In this document: positions 1-7,798 of the stretch, one piece after another
How the letters are laid out: every line of letters starts with the position of its first letter
Numbering within the stretch: position 1 is the stretch's first letter
Assembly: GCA_019694795.1 (NCBI GenBank)
Contig: JAIBBF010000007.1
Coordinates: 1 to 64,000, forward strand
Source: Flavobacteriales bacterium
GTDB lineage: Bacteria > Bacteroidota > Bacteroidia > Flavobacteriales_D > UBA2798
DNA length: 64,000 bases
Direction of reading: 5' to 3'
Notes under the pieces: model-generated
The model's database searches: none
What the model was told of the DNA's origin: nothing
Seen by the model: the letters and a program-made list of their open reading frames with translations, nothing else
Program-made: the position numbers and the translations under genes

Positions 1-803
1 CCAATTATTTTTTGCTCTGTTTTTTTTGGTTTTTCCCATGGATGCAACCACCGGCGTGTATTGGCAGTGTCTCCTATGTATTCATAATCGCTGCGTTGAA
101 AACGAATGGAAGAGAGATGTGCATTGTAAACGCGGATGGTATCTGACTTCGTCTTTATATCTGCAAAAACCACATTGTTATTATCGTCGTTTTTAAAACG
201 GATTTCTCCGCTGTTTATAATCGGATATGCACTGAAAATGGCGACCCCAAAATACTGTTCCATTCTCATTTTATGGGTGTAACCTTCTACCACATGTTTA
301 GTGCGCAATATTGAAATAAGTGTATCCCGTGTTTCGAAATAACCGGGAATTCCCGAATAAAAAAATTCCTGAAAGCAAACAATATCCGGATCTTCCCGCT
401 GTAATACTTTGAAAATTTCCTGTCGCACGGTAACGTGATCCTGGTAATTATATAAATCGAACAGGCGGACATTCCAGGTCAGCAGTTTAACTTTTTCGGA
501 TGATTCGCTTAATGGACCGGTGCTAAAATTAATTTGAAAGAAATGGCGCAGATGATTTAATCCAACAATGATGGTAAAGAGTGATAATAACATCCATTTA
601 TTACGAAGTAATAACCAAACGATGAAAAAGAGAATGGAGAGGAATAAAAAAACAGGATAGGCGAGTCCGAAAAATGCTAACAACCAAAAATCCTGGGGAT
701 CAATATGGGTGGCAAGATAGGAGAGAAGAAGACAAGCTGAACTAAGAATATTGCCAATTAGCAATAGTTTTAAAACAAAATTCAGCTTTCGCTCTTTAAA
801 CAT
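1..803 (-). CDS. Endonuclease/exonuclease/phosphatase family membrane protein, partial (C-terminus beyond window)
   Basis: The reading frame opens at an ATG at 803 and stays open to base 1, so the C-terminal part is missing. Residues 1-90 hold about three hydrophobic segments. A soluble domain follows that begins with LLTWNVRLFD (the Asn motif of the DNase I-like fold) and then DPDIVCFQEF, whose Glu is a metal ligand. YNAHLSSIRF further on fits the same fold. The substrate (DNA, sugar phosphate or lipid phosphate) cannot be told from this part. The start overlaps the stop of the upstream rhomboid gene by 8 bases, so the two are probably translated together. Family assignment is firm; exact function is not. 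Confidence 0.85.
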   Translation of the reverse strand, partial: MFKERKLNFVLKLLLIGNILSSACLLLSYLATHIDPQDFWLLAFFGLAYPVFLFLSILFFIVWLLLRNKWMLLSLFTIIVGLNHLRHFFQINFSTGPLSESSEKVKLLTWNVRLFDLYNYQDHVTVRQEIFKVLQREDPDIVCFQEFFYSGIPGYFETRDTLISILRTKHVVEGYTHKMRMEQYFGVAIFSAYPIINSGEIRFKNDDNNNVVFADIKTKSDTIRVYNAHLSSIRFQRSDYEYIGDTANTRRWLHPWEKPKKTEQKII

Positions 804-1707
804 TTTTATGCGAATTGAACAGGAATTCTTTTTCCTCTTTCGTCAAGCTTTCATAGCCGGAACGATTTATTTTATCCAGAATATCATCCACCCTTTTTTG
901 AGTTGCAGCTTTTCTGTCATTATAAACTTCGTCGGAAATTGGACGCTTATTGTTGCTGTGTTTGACTTTTAATTTCGATGATTTTCTAAACCAGCGTGCA
1001 GGTGAAAAAAGATCGGTAAGGTCGAATCGGTTTAAAATAAAAGAAGGTTTTTTAAAAAATCCTGAAGCCCAGATTCCATATAATGCACCACCTAAATGCG
1101 CAATTCTTGCACCGCGGTTATCATTGGGAATTGCGACTAAATCCAGCATAATAAATAAAAGCGCCACAATGATCAGTTTAATGGGGAATACACCGAAAAA
1201 CATGACTTCGAGTCGTGGTAAATGAAAGGTGACAGCAACGAGTAATGCCATCGTTGCTGCGGAAGCTCCGTGCAGGTAGTACATTTGTTTTCCCTCGAAA
1301 ACAGGAAACAAATTCATGGCCGCAAAATAAAAAATGAAGCCGGCAAGGCCTCCGAAAATATAAGTGTTTAGTAATTTTTTTTCGTCGAGATGCTGGAGGT
1401 AAAGTTGACCGGTAAAATAAAGCAAGACCATTTGGATTAGAAGGTGCCAAAAGGATAAATGAAGGAACATGTAAATAAAAGGCGACCATGGATGCGTCAG
1501 ATTGTGCCTGATCATTCCATTGGGTGCAAATACTTCAAGGATATTATCGGCAATAAAATTTTTAGGTGTGTTGTTCAGGTACATCACCAGCATCAGGATG
1601 GCCATAATGAGAAACACGCCAACATTCAACAGGATTAGTTTGGTTAAAAGGTTACCTGTTTTGAATTGATATTTTATTTCATCCGTAAAGGTGCGTTGCA
1701 TGGTCAA
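796..1707 (-). CDS. Rhomboid-family intramembrane serine protease (first of pair)
   Basis: A 303-residue protein with about six membrane segments and a soluble basic tail after residue 220. Rhomboid features are the HLSFWHLLIQ segment in TM2, the catalytic serine in HGASAAT (the family norm is GxSG, so the residue after Ser is Ala rather than Gly), and the catalytic His in ARIAHLGGALYG. The Asn usually found after the TM2 histidines is replaced by Gln. The enzyme would cleave membrane-spanning substrates in the cytoplasmic membrane. It overlaps the second rhomboid gene by 4 bases (ATGA) and the downstream endonuclease-like gene by 8, so it sits inside an operon. Activity is likely but less certain than for its neighbour. 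Confidence 0.88.
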   Translation of the reverse strand: MTMQRTFTDEIKYQFKTGNLLTKLILLNVGVFLIMAILMLVMYLNNTPKNFIADNILEVFAPNGMIRHNLTHPWSPFIYMFLHLSFWHLLIQMVLLYFTGQLYLQHLDEKKLLNTYIFGGLAGFIFYFAAMNLFPVFEGKQMYYLHGASAATMALLVAVTFHLPRLEVMFFGVFPIKLIIVALLFIMLDLVAIPNDNRGARIAHLGGALYGIWASGFFKKPSFILNRFDLTDLFSPARWFRKSSKLKVKHSNNKRPISDEVYNDRKAATQKRVDDILDKINRSGYESLTKEEKEFLFNSHKNV

Positions 1708-2444
1708 TAGAAATTACGACGGTCTTTTTTCTTCTGAAAATATACGATGAGTCCACCAATTAATGCTCCTCCCAAATGCGCAAAATGTGCCACATTATCC
1801 CATGAATATTGCATGACTCCAAGATAAAGCTCAATGAAAATCATTACTGGAATAAAATACTTTGCTTTAATCGGAATAGGTAAAAAGATAAGCATCATTT
1901 CAGTATTTGGGAATAACATTCCGAATGCAATCATAATTCCGTATAAAGCTCCCGAAGCACCCACCGCCGGCATATTCAGCGATAAATTGAGTGCAGCGAC
2001 AGTTTCGTCTGAATAATTCATTCCCTGTTTAAAAAGCGATTGGCCATTTTCTTTTACGACTTCCACCACATCTGCTGGTAATTTGGAAACCAATTGAAGA
2101 TATTCGACGTAATTCACCAGTGAATAAAGGAACATCGCACCAATCCCTGTGATGAAATAAAAACTAATAAATCGTTTGGGTCCCCACATCCGTTCCAAAA
2201 TAGAACCAAAGGTTACCAATGCAAACATGTTAAAAAACAGATGGCCTAAATCGCCATGCATAAACATGTAAGTGATGATTTGATAAGGTTCAAAATTCGG
2301 AGAGGCAGGATTGGATAAACCTAAAATAAAATCGAGTTGTATTCCTTGCCGTTCAAATGTGAATTTGGCAAAAAACATCAATACGTTAAGAATAAGAAGA
2401 TTCTTAACTACGGGTGGCATATTTCTGAAAAGGGCTTGTAACAT
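1704..2444 (-). CDS. Rhomboid-family intramembrane serine protease (canonical, second of pair)
   Basis: A 246-residue membrane protein with the complete rhomboid active site: HGDLGHLFFNMFAL in TM2 (His and Asn oxyanion-hole residues), the GASGALYG serine motif, and the catalytic His in AHFAHLGGALIGG. Residues about 95-150 form a longer soluble loop between membrane segments. The protein probably cuts single-pass membrane substrates. The start codon shares its first base with the end of mutL (2444), and the 3' end overlaps the next rhomboid gene by 4 bases, which indicates a translationally coupled operon. Paired unequal rhomboids downstream of mutL match a gene order I recall from Flavobacteriia. 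Confidence 0.92.
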   Translation of the reverse strand: MLQALFRNMPPVVKNLLILNVLMFFAKFTFERQGIQLDFILGLSNPASPNFEPYQIITYMFMHGDLGHLFFNMFALVTFGSILERMWGPKRFISFYFITGIGAMFLYSLVNYVEYLQLVSKLPADVVEVVKENGQSLFKQGMNYSDETVAALNLSLNMPAVGASGALYGIMIAFGMLFPNTEMMLIFLPIPIKAKYFIPVMIFIELYLGVMQYSWDNVAHFAHLGGALIGGLIVYFQKKKDRRNFY

Positions 2445-4273
2445 CAGCTAAATTTTTTTTCTATTTCGTCCATCGTGTAAGTAATAATTACGGGTTTTCC
2501 CGATGGAGAAATAAAGGGTGTTTCACAAGCAAACAATTCATCGACCAAACGGTTCATTTCCTCATTTGTCAGTTTTTTTCCTGCCTTTATGGCAATGGAA
2601 GATGACAGTGAACGTGCCAAAGATTCATATTTGTTCTTCCTTATTTCAGAAGAATGATGCTTTAATTCCTCCAGCATTTTCTCAATTAATCCGACCGGAT
2701 TCGCATCCCCAGCTTCTGCTGGTGTCCCGTTAATGGCAATGGAATTTCCTCCCATTTCACTGATGTCAAATCCCAAATGCTTCAGGTCCTCGTTCAACTC
2801 GCGGATCAGGGATAAATCGGCAGGACTTAAATCCATCATAGATGGAAATAACTGTTGCTGGGTCATACCCGTATGCTGCGCAAGCGAAACAATGAAACGC
2901 TCAAATAAAATCCGATCATGCGCACGATTCTGGTCAATAAGCCAAAAGCCGGATTTTACCGGACATAAAATGTATTTCCGGTGCAACTGTATGGTTATCC
3001 GCTCGCGTTCCTCTTCTTCTTCCTGTTCAAATATTTTAGGTTGTACAGGTTGATTGGTATTCATGATTTTATAAACCTCCTCCCATTGCTCAGAAGAAGC
3101 AGGTTTATTTAAATAGGCAGATGATGAGGACGAAGTTTTGGAAGCGCCACTGTTCTTTTTTTCTTGTTCAAATGGATTATAATTCGGATCAACTTTTATT
3201 ACTGGTTGAACAATGGGACGATCTTTCTCCGGTAAAGGAAGATCGATAGCGGTTTCCGTATTAAAATCGATTGCAGGAGAAATATTGTATAATCCAATGG
3301 CTCTTCTTGCAGCAGAATGTAAAATAGCGTAAATACTTTTTTCATCCTCAAACTTAATTTCAGTTTTGGTTGGATGAATATTTACATCAATACTTGCAGG
3401 TGGAACATCCAGGTAAACAAAATAAGATGGGAAATTTTCTTTTAAAATAATTCCCTCATAGGCTTTGTGAATGGAATGGTGGAGATAAGGACTTTTGATA
3501 AAGCGGTCGTTGACAAAGAAAAATTGCTCTCCACGGGTTTTTTTTGAGAATTCCGGTTTTAAAAGATATCCTTTAATGTGCACAATATCCGTATGCTCTT
3601 CAATTGGAACCAGGCGTTCATTGTAGCTTTTTCCAAATATGGCAACTATACGTTGACGAATATTCCCTGCCGGTAAATTGAATATTTCATTTCCGTTGTG
3701 GTTGAGTTCAAAATGCACTTCGGGGTGTACCAGTGCCACACGTTCAAATTCATCAAGCACATGCTTGAATTCAACATTATCTGATTTTAAAAAGTTTCTT
3801 CGGGCCGGAATATTGAAGAATAGATTTTTTACCAAAAAGGTAGTGCCATCCTGACATTGATCTTCTTCAATGGACTTTATTTCTGATCCTTCAATAATGA
3901 TTTTTGTCCCCAGAGCATCATTCTTTCGTTTAGTTTTGAGTTCTACCTGTGCCACCGCTGCAATGGAAGCCAATGCCTCACCTCGAAATCCTTTGGTGCG
4001 TATTGCAAATAAATCGGAAGCTTCTTTTATTTTACTGGTAGCATGCCGTTCAAAACATAAACGGGCATCTTCTGCTGACATCCCTGTTCCGTTATCCATT
4101 ACCTGAATAAGTGTTCTACCGGCATCTTTAATCAGCATTCTGATTTTCGTTGCTCCGGCATCTATGGAATTCTCTAAAAGTTCCTTTACGGCAGATGCAG
4201 GACGCTGAACCACCTCGCCGGCGGCAATTTGATTGGCAATGGAGTCGGGAAGAAGTTGTATAATGTTCGACAT
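2444..4273 (-). CDS. mutL: DNA mismatch repair protein MutL
   Basis: A 609-residue protein of normal MutL length. The N-terminal GHKL ATPase carries NQIAAGEVVQRPASAVKELL with the catalytic Glu near residue 31, then DNGTGM, RHATSKI and TKGFRGEALAS. A linker rich in Ser, Gln and Glu spans about 360-430, followed by the dimerisation domain. That domain has DQNRAHDRILFE where endonuclease-type MutLs have DQHA(x)2E(x)4E, and CETPFISPSGKPVI near the end where many have CPHGRP, so nicking activity is uncertain. MutL couples MutS mismatch recognition to strand removal. It lies 13 bases after the small gene at 4287 and shares a base with the following rhomboid gene. Confidence 0.97.
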   Translation of the reverse strand: MSNIIQLLPDSIANQIAAGEVVQRPASAVKELLENSIDAGATKIRMLIKDAGRTLIQVMDNGTGMSAEDARLCFERHATSKIKEASDLFAIRTKGFRGEALASIAAVAQVELKTKRKNDALGTKIIIEGSEIKSIEEDQCQDGTTFLVKNLFFNIPARRNFLKSDNVEFKHVLDEFERVALVHPEVHFELNHNGNEIFNLPAGNIRQRIVAIFGKSYNERLVPIEEHTDIVHIKGYLLKPEFSKKTRGEQFFFVNDRFIKSPYLHHSIHKAYEGIILKENFPSYFVYLDVPPASIDVNIHPTKTEIKFEDEKSIYAILHSAARRAIGLYNISPAIDFNTETAIDLPLPEKDRPIVQPVIKVDPNYNPFEQEKKNSGASKTSSSSSAYLNKPASSEQWEEVYKIMNTNQPVQPKIFEQEEEEERERITIQLHRKYILCPVKSGFWLIDQNRAHDRILFERFIVSLAQHTGMTQQQLFPSMMDLSPADLSLIRELNEDLKHLGFDISEMGGNSIAINGTPAEAGDANPVGLIEKMLEELKHHSSEIRKNKYESLARSLSSSIAIKAGKKLTNEEMNRLVDELFACETPFISPSGKPVIITYTMDEIEKKFS

Positions 4274-4286
4274 GGTTATTCAGTCC

Positions 4287-4604
4287 TCAGAAAAAGCTGT
4301 CCCAAAGCTCTAGTCTCTTAATGGCATACAAACAAACACCAACTAAACCTGCTATAAGAACAAGCAAACGAACATGACGATCGCGGGCATCTCTCGTAGC
4401 ATGATTTTTCGACTGCCAACGGCTGTTCATATTGTCACGGAAATTAAATTCCCGTCTTACTTTTTCAGGATCAGTTCCTGTTTTTTCCGAATGGGAGCGA
4501 ACAAGGTCATCCAAACGTTCTTTTCTTTCGTTGTAATAACGCGGCGTGTACGAAAACTTTTTCGGATCGCGAACTTTAAAAAATCTGGACTTTAGACTAA
4601 ACAT
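4287..4604 (-). CDS. Small conserved membrane-anchored protein upstream of mutL
   Basis: A protein of about 105 residues: a basic, Tyr-, Arg- and Glu-rich N-terminal part (KFSYTPRYYNERKERLDDLV), a charged middle, and one hydrophobic C-terminal segment (LLVLIAGLVGVCLYAI), so it is probably tail-anchored in the inner membrane. An upstream in-frame ATG at 4628 is rejected as the start because an exact TAnnTTTG promoter element lies at 4618-4625, between the two ATGs. Small proteins of this kind beside mutL are, as I recall, often labelled riboflavin synthase subunit beta in Bacteroidota, but nothing in the sequence supports that label. Function unknown. Confidence 0.8.
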   Translation of the reverse strand: MFSLKSRFFKVRDPKKFSYTPRYYNERKERLDDLVRSHSEKTGTDPEKVRREFNFRDNMNSRWQSKNHATRDARDRHVRLLVLIAGLVGVCLYAIKRLELWDSFF

Positions 4605-4617
4605 AGGATAGATTTTA

Positions 4618-4625
4618 CAAAAATA
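4618..4625 (-). promoter_or_regulatory. Bacteroidota -7 promoter element (TATTTTTG) for the mutL operon
   Basis: An exact match to TAnnTTTG on the minus strand, 13 bases before the ATG at 4604. It would drive the small membrane protein, mutL, both rhomboids and the endonuclease-like gene. No clear -33 element was identified. Confidence 0.5.
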
Positions 4626-4779
4626 CACTTCTTTCCTCTATAAACGAATTTTCATTGATAATATGCGTAGAAATGTGAATTCTTAACCAACGGTCATGTT
4701 GTTGCGTATCCGGTTTTCGTTCACCTGGTGATGTTGAAAATTCACCTGCCCATGTACGTTTTTAGGACCTTAGCCTGTG

Positions 4780-4787
4780 TATTTTCG
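4780..4787 (+). promoter_or_regulatory. Possible -7 promoter element (TATTTTCG) for the GH3/beta-lactamase gene
   Basis: One mismatch to TAnnTTTG, 25 bases before the ATG at 4813. It overlaps the alternative start at 4777, which would then be untranscribed. Weak by itself. Confidence 0.3.
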
Positions 4788-4812
4788 GTTCAATTCTTGT
4801 TATTCCCTAAGC

Positions 4813-7797
4813 ATGAGGAGTTTTTTTAAATGGTTGAGTGTGTCGTTCCTGCTGGTGCTGGTCACTGCATTTGTGTGGAAACCGGATGAGGGAGCAGGGT
4901 TTCGGTTGAATCCCATTTGGAACATAAAGCCCCGATTCCTTGATGCAGATAAGCATTGGGCCGACTCCGTACTTTCTACCATGACGCTCGATGAAAAAAT
5001 TGGTCAGCTTTTCATGGTTGCTGCCTATTCTAATCGCGATTCGAGTCACCAGAAGGAGATCATTTCCCTCATAGAAAATCAAAAAATTGGTGGATTGATA
5101 TTCTTTCAGGGTGGACCAGTTCGTCAAGCCCAGTTAACCAATTTATACCAGCAAAAAAGTAAAGTTCCCCTGATGATTGGTATCGATGGGGAATGGGGAT
5201 TGGCCATGCGATTGGATAGCACCGTAAAATATCCCAAGCAAATGACCTTAGGTGCATTATCCAACGATACCCTGATTTACCTGATGGGACTTGAAATCGG
5301 AAGAGAATGCAGAAGAATGGGGATTCATATCAATTTCGCACCTGTTGTGGATGTGAATTCTAATCCGAAGAATCCGGTAATCAATTTTCGTTCGTTTGGC
5401 GAGGACCGATACAATGTGGCCCGGAAATCCTTTGCGTATATGCTGGGATTACAGGATCGATTTGTATTGGCTTGTGCCAAACATTTTCCCGGGCACGGTG
5501 ATGCGTCCACAGATTCGCATTTGACCTTACCGGTGATTGATAAAAGCAAAAAGCAATTGGATTCACTGGAACTTTATCCTTTTCGCTTTTTAATCCGATC
5601 CGGATTATCCAGTGTTATGGTAGCGCATTTGTATGTTCCCTCATTAGAGAAAACAGAAAATTTAGCTACTACTTTATCAAAAAAGGTCGTTGCTCAATTA
5701 CTGAAAAAGGAAATGCAATTCGAGGGCCTTGTTTTTTCAGATGCGCTTAATATGAAAGGGGTAAGTGCTTTTTACAAACCCGGTGAAGTAGAATTAAAGG
5801 CACTACTTGCAGGAAATGATGTGTTGTTATTTGCGGAAGATGTTCCTAAAGCGGTGGCCTTGATAAAAGAATCAATTCGTAAAAAGGAAATATCCGAAGA
5901 AGAAATTGAAAGCAGATGCAGAAAAATATTACTGGCAAAAAAATGGGTAGGACTGGATAAAGAAAAACTGGTTAAAACAGAAAATCTGTACAGCGATTTA
6001 CATACCCCTTTTTCTGAATGGATTTCACGACGTTTATACGGTGAGTCGATGACCTTATTGGAGAATAAAAATAACATTCTCCCCATTATGCGATTGGATA
6101 CTTCCAGAATTGCTGTTTTAACAATAGGTGATACCTTGAATAACTCCTTTATGCAATCCTGCGAAAAATATGCTTCAATCGATAAATACGCAGTTTCTCT
6201 TCAACCCGGAGGAGCAAATGTGGGAGAATTGATTTCATCCTTGAAGAAAAATGATTTAATTCTTATTAGTCTTCATCCTTCTACCAATTCCCCGGAAAAA
6301 AACTATGGAATTACAAAAGAAGCTGTTGGTTTAATCAATCAGTTGAATCAAAATAAAAAAGTGGTTGTTGCCTATTTTGGGAATGTTTACGGACTTTCTC
6401 ATTTCCCGGGTGCAAGTTTATTGGATGCATTGGTGATGTGTTATGAAAATTCCCCATTAGGGCAGGATTTGGCAGCGCAGGCAATTTTTGGGGGAATTGG
6501 ATTACATGGACAACTACCGGTAACGGCTTCCAGGTATTTTAAACTCAATGACGGATTATGTTATGAAGGCGGAATTCGATTTGAATACACCATTCCTGAA
6601 GTCTTTGGTATTAAGCGCGAATATTTTAATAAAATAGATTCATTAGCCACCCTTGGCATTCGGGAAAAGGCCTATCCGGGGTGCCAGATTTTTATTGCCA
6701 AACACGGAAAAGTAATTTACAATAAGGCCTTCGGTTATCACACCTATGATAGTACCCGCGCGGTAAAAACGGATGATATTTATGATCTGGCATCCGTTAC
6801 CAAAATTACTTCTACTGTAGCTGTATTAATGCATTTGGTAGATCAGAAAAAATTTGATCTGGATAAAACCTTGGGAGATTATATTCCCGAATTACTCGAT
6901 TCAAGTGATTATTCTAAAATTGTCATTAGAAAAATGCTTGCGCATGAGGCAGGATTGGTTCCATGGATCCCTTTTTATACAAAGACACTCATCAAAGGCA
7001 AACCGGATCCCAAAATTTACCGAACTACACCTTCAGATAGTTTTCCTTATCGTGTTGCCGACAATATGTATATTTTAAAATCGTATCAGGATTCGATTTT
7101 AAACGATATTAAACACACATCACTTCGTGGGCAAAAAAATTATTTGTATTCGGATGTTGGTTATTATCTGCTAAAAATCATTATCGAAAAAATTACCAGC
7201 ACAAAATTAGATCATCTGGCAGATTCATTGTTTTATCGTCCGCTAGGTGCAAGCACATTAACCTACAATCCCAGAACAAAATTTCCATTGGATAGGATTC
7301 CACCGGAAGAGGATGATAAAGTGTTCAGAAAACAATTAATTCATGGCGACGTGCACGATCAGGGTGCGGCGATGTTGGGTGGTGTTGCTGGTCATGCTGG
7401 TTTATTTGCCAATGCCAATGACTTGGGGAAAATGATGCAAATGATGATGAATTACGGGACTTATGGTGGACAAAAATTCCTTTCCAGAAGTGTAGTTCTT
7501 GATTTTACACGTTGCCAGTTTTGTCCAGGAAATAGGAGGGGCGCAGGATTCGATCGTCCGGTAATGCAGGATGGATTAGGTCCAACCTGTAATTGTGTTT
7601 CAGCCGAAAGTTTTGGTCACACCGGATTTACCGGAATCACGGCATGGGCGGATCCCGGTGAGGATGTCATCTATTTGTTTTTATCCAATAGAAGTTATCC
7701 GGTTGCCGATAACAATAAAATTTTGAAAATGGGATTAAGAACGGATATTCAACAGGCCATCTATGATGCCATTCGGAAATCGAGAAATCACCAATAA
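4813..7797 (+). CDS. GH3 beta-N-acetylglucosaminidase (NagZ-like) fused to beta-lactamase-family serine hydrolase
   Basis: A 994-residue exported protein from the ATG at 4813, which gives a compact signal segment (SFFKWLSVSFLLVLVTAFVW); the frame also opens at 4777. Residues about 40-380 are glycoside hydrolase family 3 with the NagZ loop KHFPGHGDASTDSH (near 223) and the nucleophile in FSDALNMKG (D310). A second GH3-type domain follows to about 590. Residues about 610-990 are a serine hydrolase of the class C beta-lactamase/penicillin-binding family, with SVTK (S661), a YSD motif and a C-terminal HTGFTG motif. It probably acts on muropeptides in the periplasm, in cell-wall recycling. It is a single gene; the minus-strand patatin gene ends 2 bases after it. 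Confidence 0.92.
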   Translation: MRSFFKWLSVSFLLVLVTAFVWKPDEGAGFRLNPIWNIKPRFLDADKHWADSVLSTMTLDEKIGQLFMVAAYSNRDSSHQKEIISLIENQKIGGLIFFQGGPVRQAQLTNLYQQKSKVPLMIGIDGEWGLAMRLDSTVKYPKQMTLGALSNDTLIYLMGLEIGRECRRMGIHINFAPVVDVNSNPKNPVINFRSFGEDRYNVARKSFAYMLGLQDRFVLACAKHFPGHGDASTDSHLTLPVIDKSKKQLDSLELYPFRFLIRSGLSSVMVAHLYVPSLEKTENLATTLSKKVVAQLLKKEMQFEGLVFSDALNMKGVSAFYKPGEVELKALLAGNDVLLFAEDVPKAVALIKESIRKKEISEEEIESRCRKILLAKKWVGLDKEKLVKTENLYSDLHTPFSEWISRRLYGESMTLLENKNNILPIMRLDTSRIAVLTIGDTLNNSFMQSCEKYASIDKYAVSLQPGGANVGELISSLKKNDLILISLHPSTNSPEKNYGITKEAVGLINQLNQNKKVVVAYFGNVYGLSHFPGASLLDALVMCYENSPLGQDLAAQAIFGGIGLHGQLPVTASRYFKLNDGLCYEGGIRFEYTIPEVFGIKREYFNKIDSLATLGIREKAYPGCQIFIAKHGKVIYNKAFGYHTYDSTRAVKTDDIYDLASVTKITSTVAVLMHLVDQKKFDLDKTLGDYIPELLDSSDYSKIVIRKMLAHEAGLVPWIPFYTKTLIKGKPDPKIYRTTPSDSFPYRVADNMYILKSYQDSILNDIKHTSLRGQKNYLYSDVGYYLLKIIIEKITSTKLDHLADSLFYRPLGASTLTYNPRTKFPLDRIPPEEDDKVFRKQLIHGDVHDQGAAMLGGVAGHAGLFANANDLGKMMQMMMNYGTYGGQKFLSRSVVLDFTRCQFCPGNRRGAGFDRPVMQDGLGPTCNCVSAESFGHTGFTGITAWADPGEDVIYLFLSNRSYPVADNNKILKMGLRTDIQQAIYDAIRKSRNHQ

Positions 7798-7798
7798 T

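Noticed and set aside
287-472. Small gene on the minus strand within the endonuclease-like gene
   Set aside because: It lies in another frame of the clear 1-803 coding region and has no own features.
4287-4628. Riboflavin synthase subunit beta
   Set aside because: Genes like this beside mutL sometimes carry that name, but the protein is about 105 residues with a tail anchor and no lumazine-synthase motifs.
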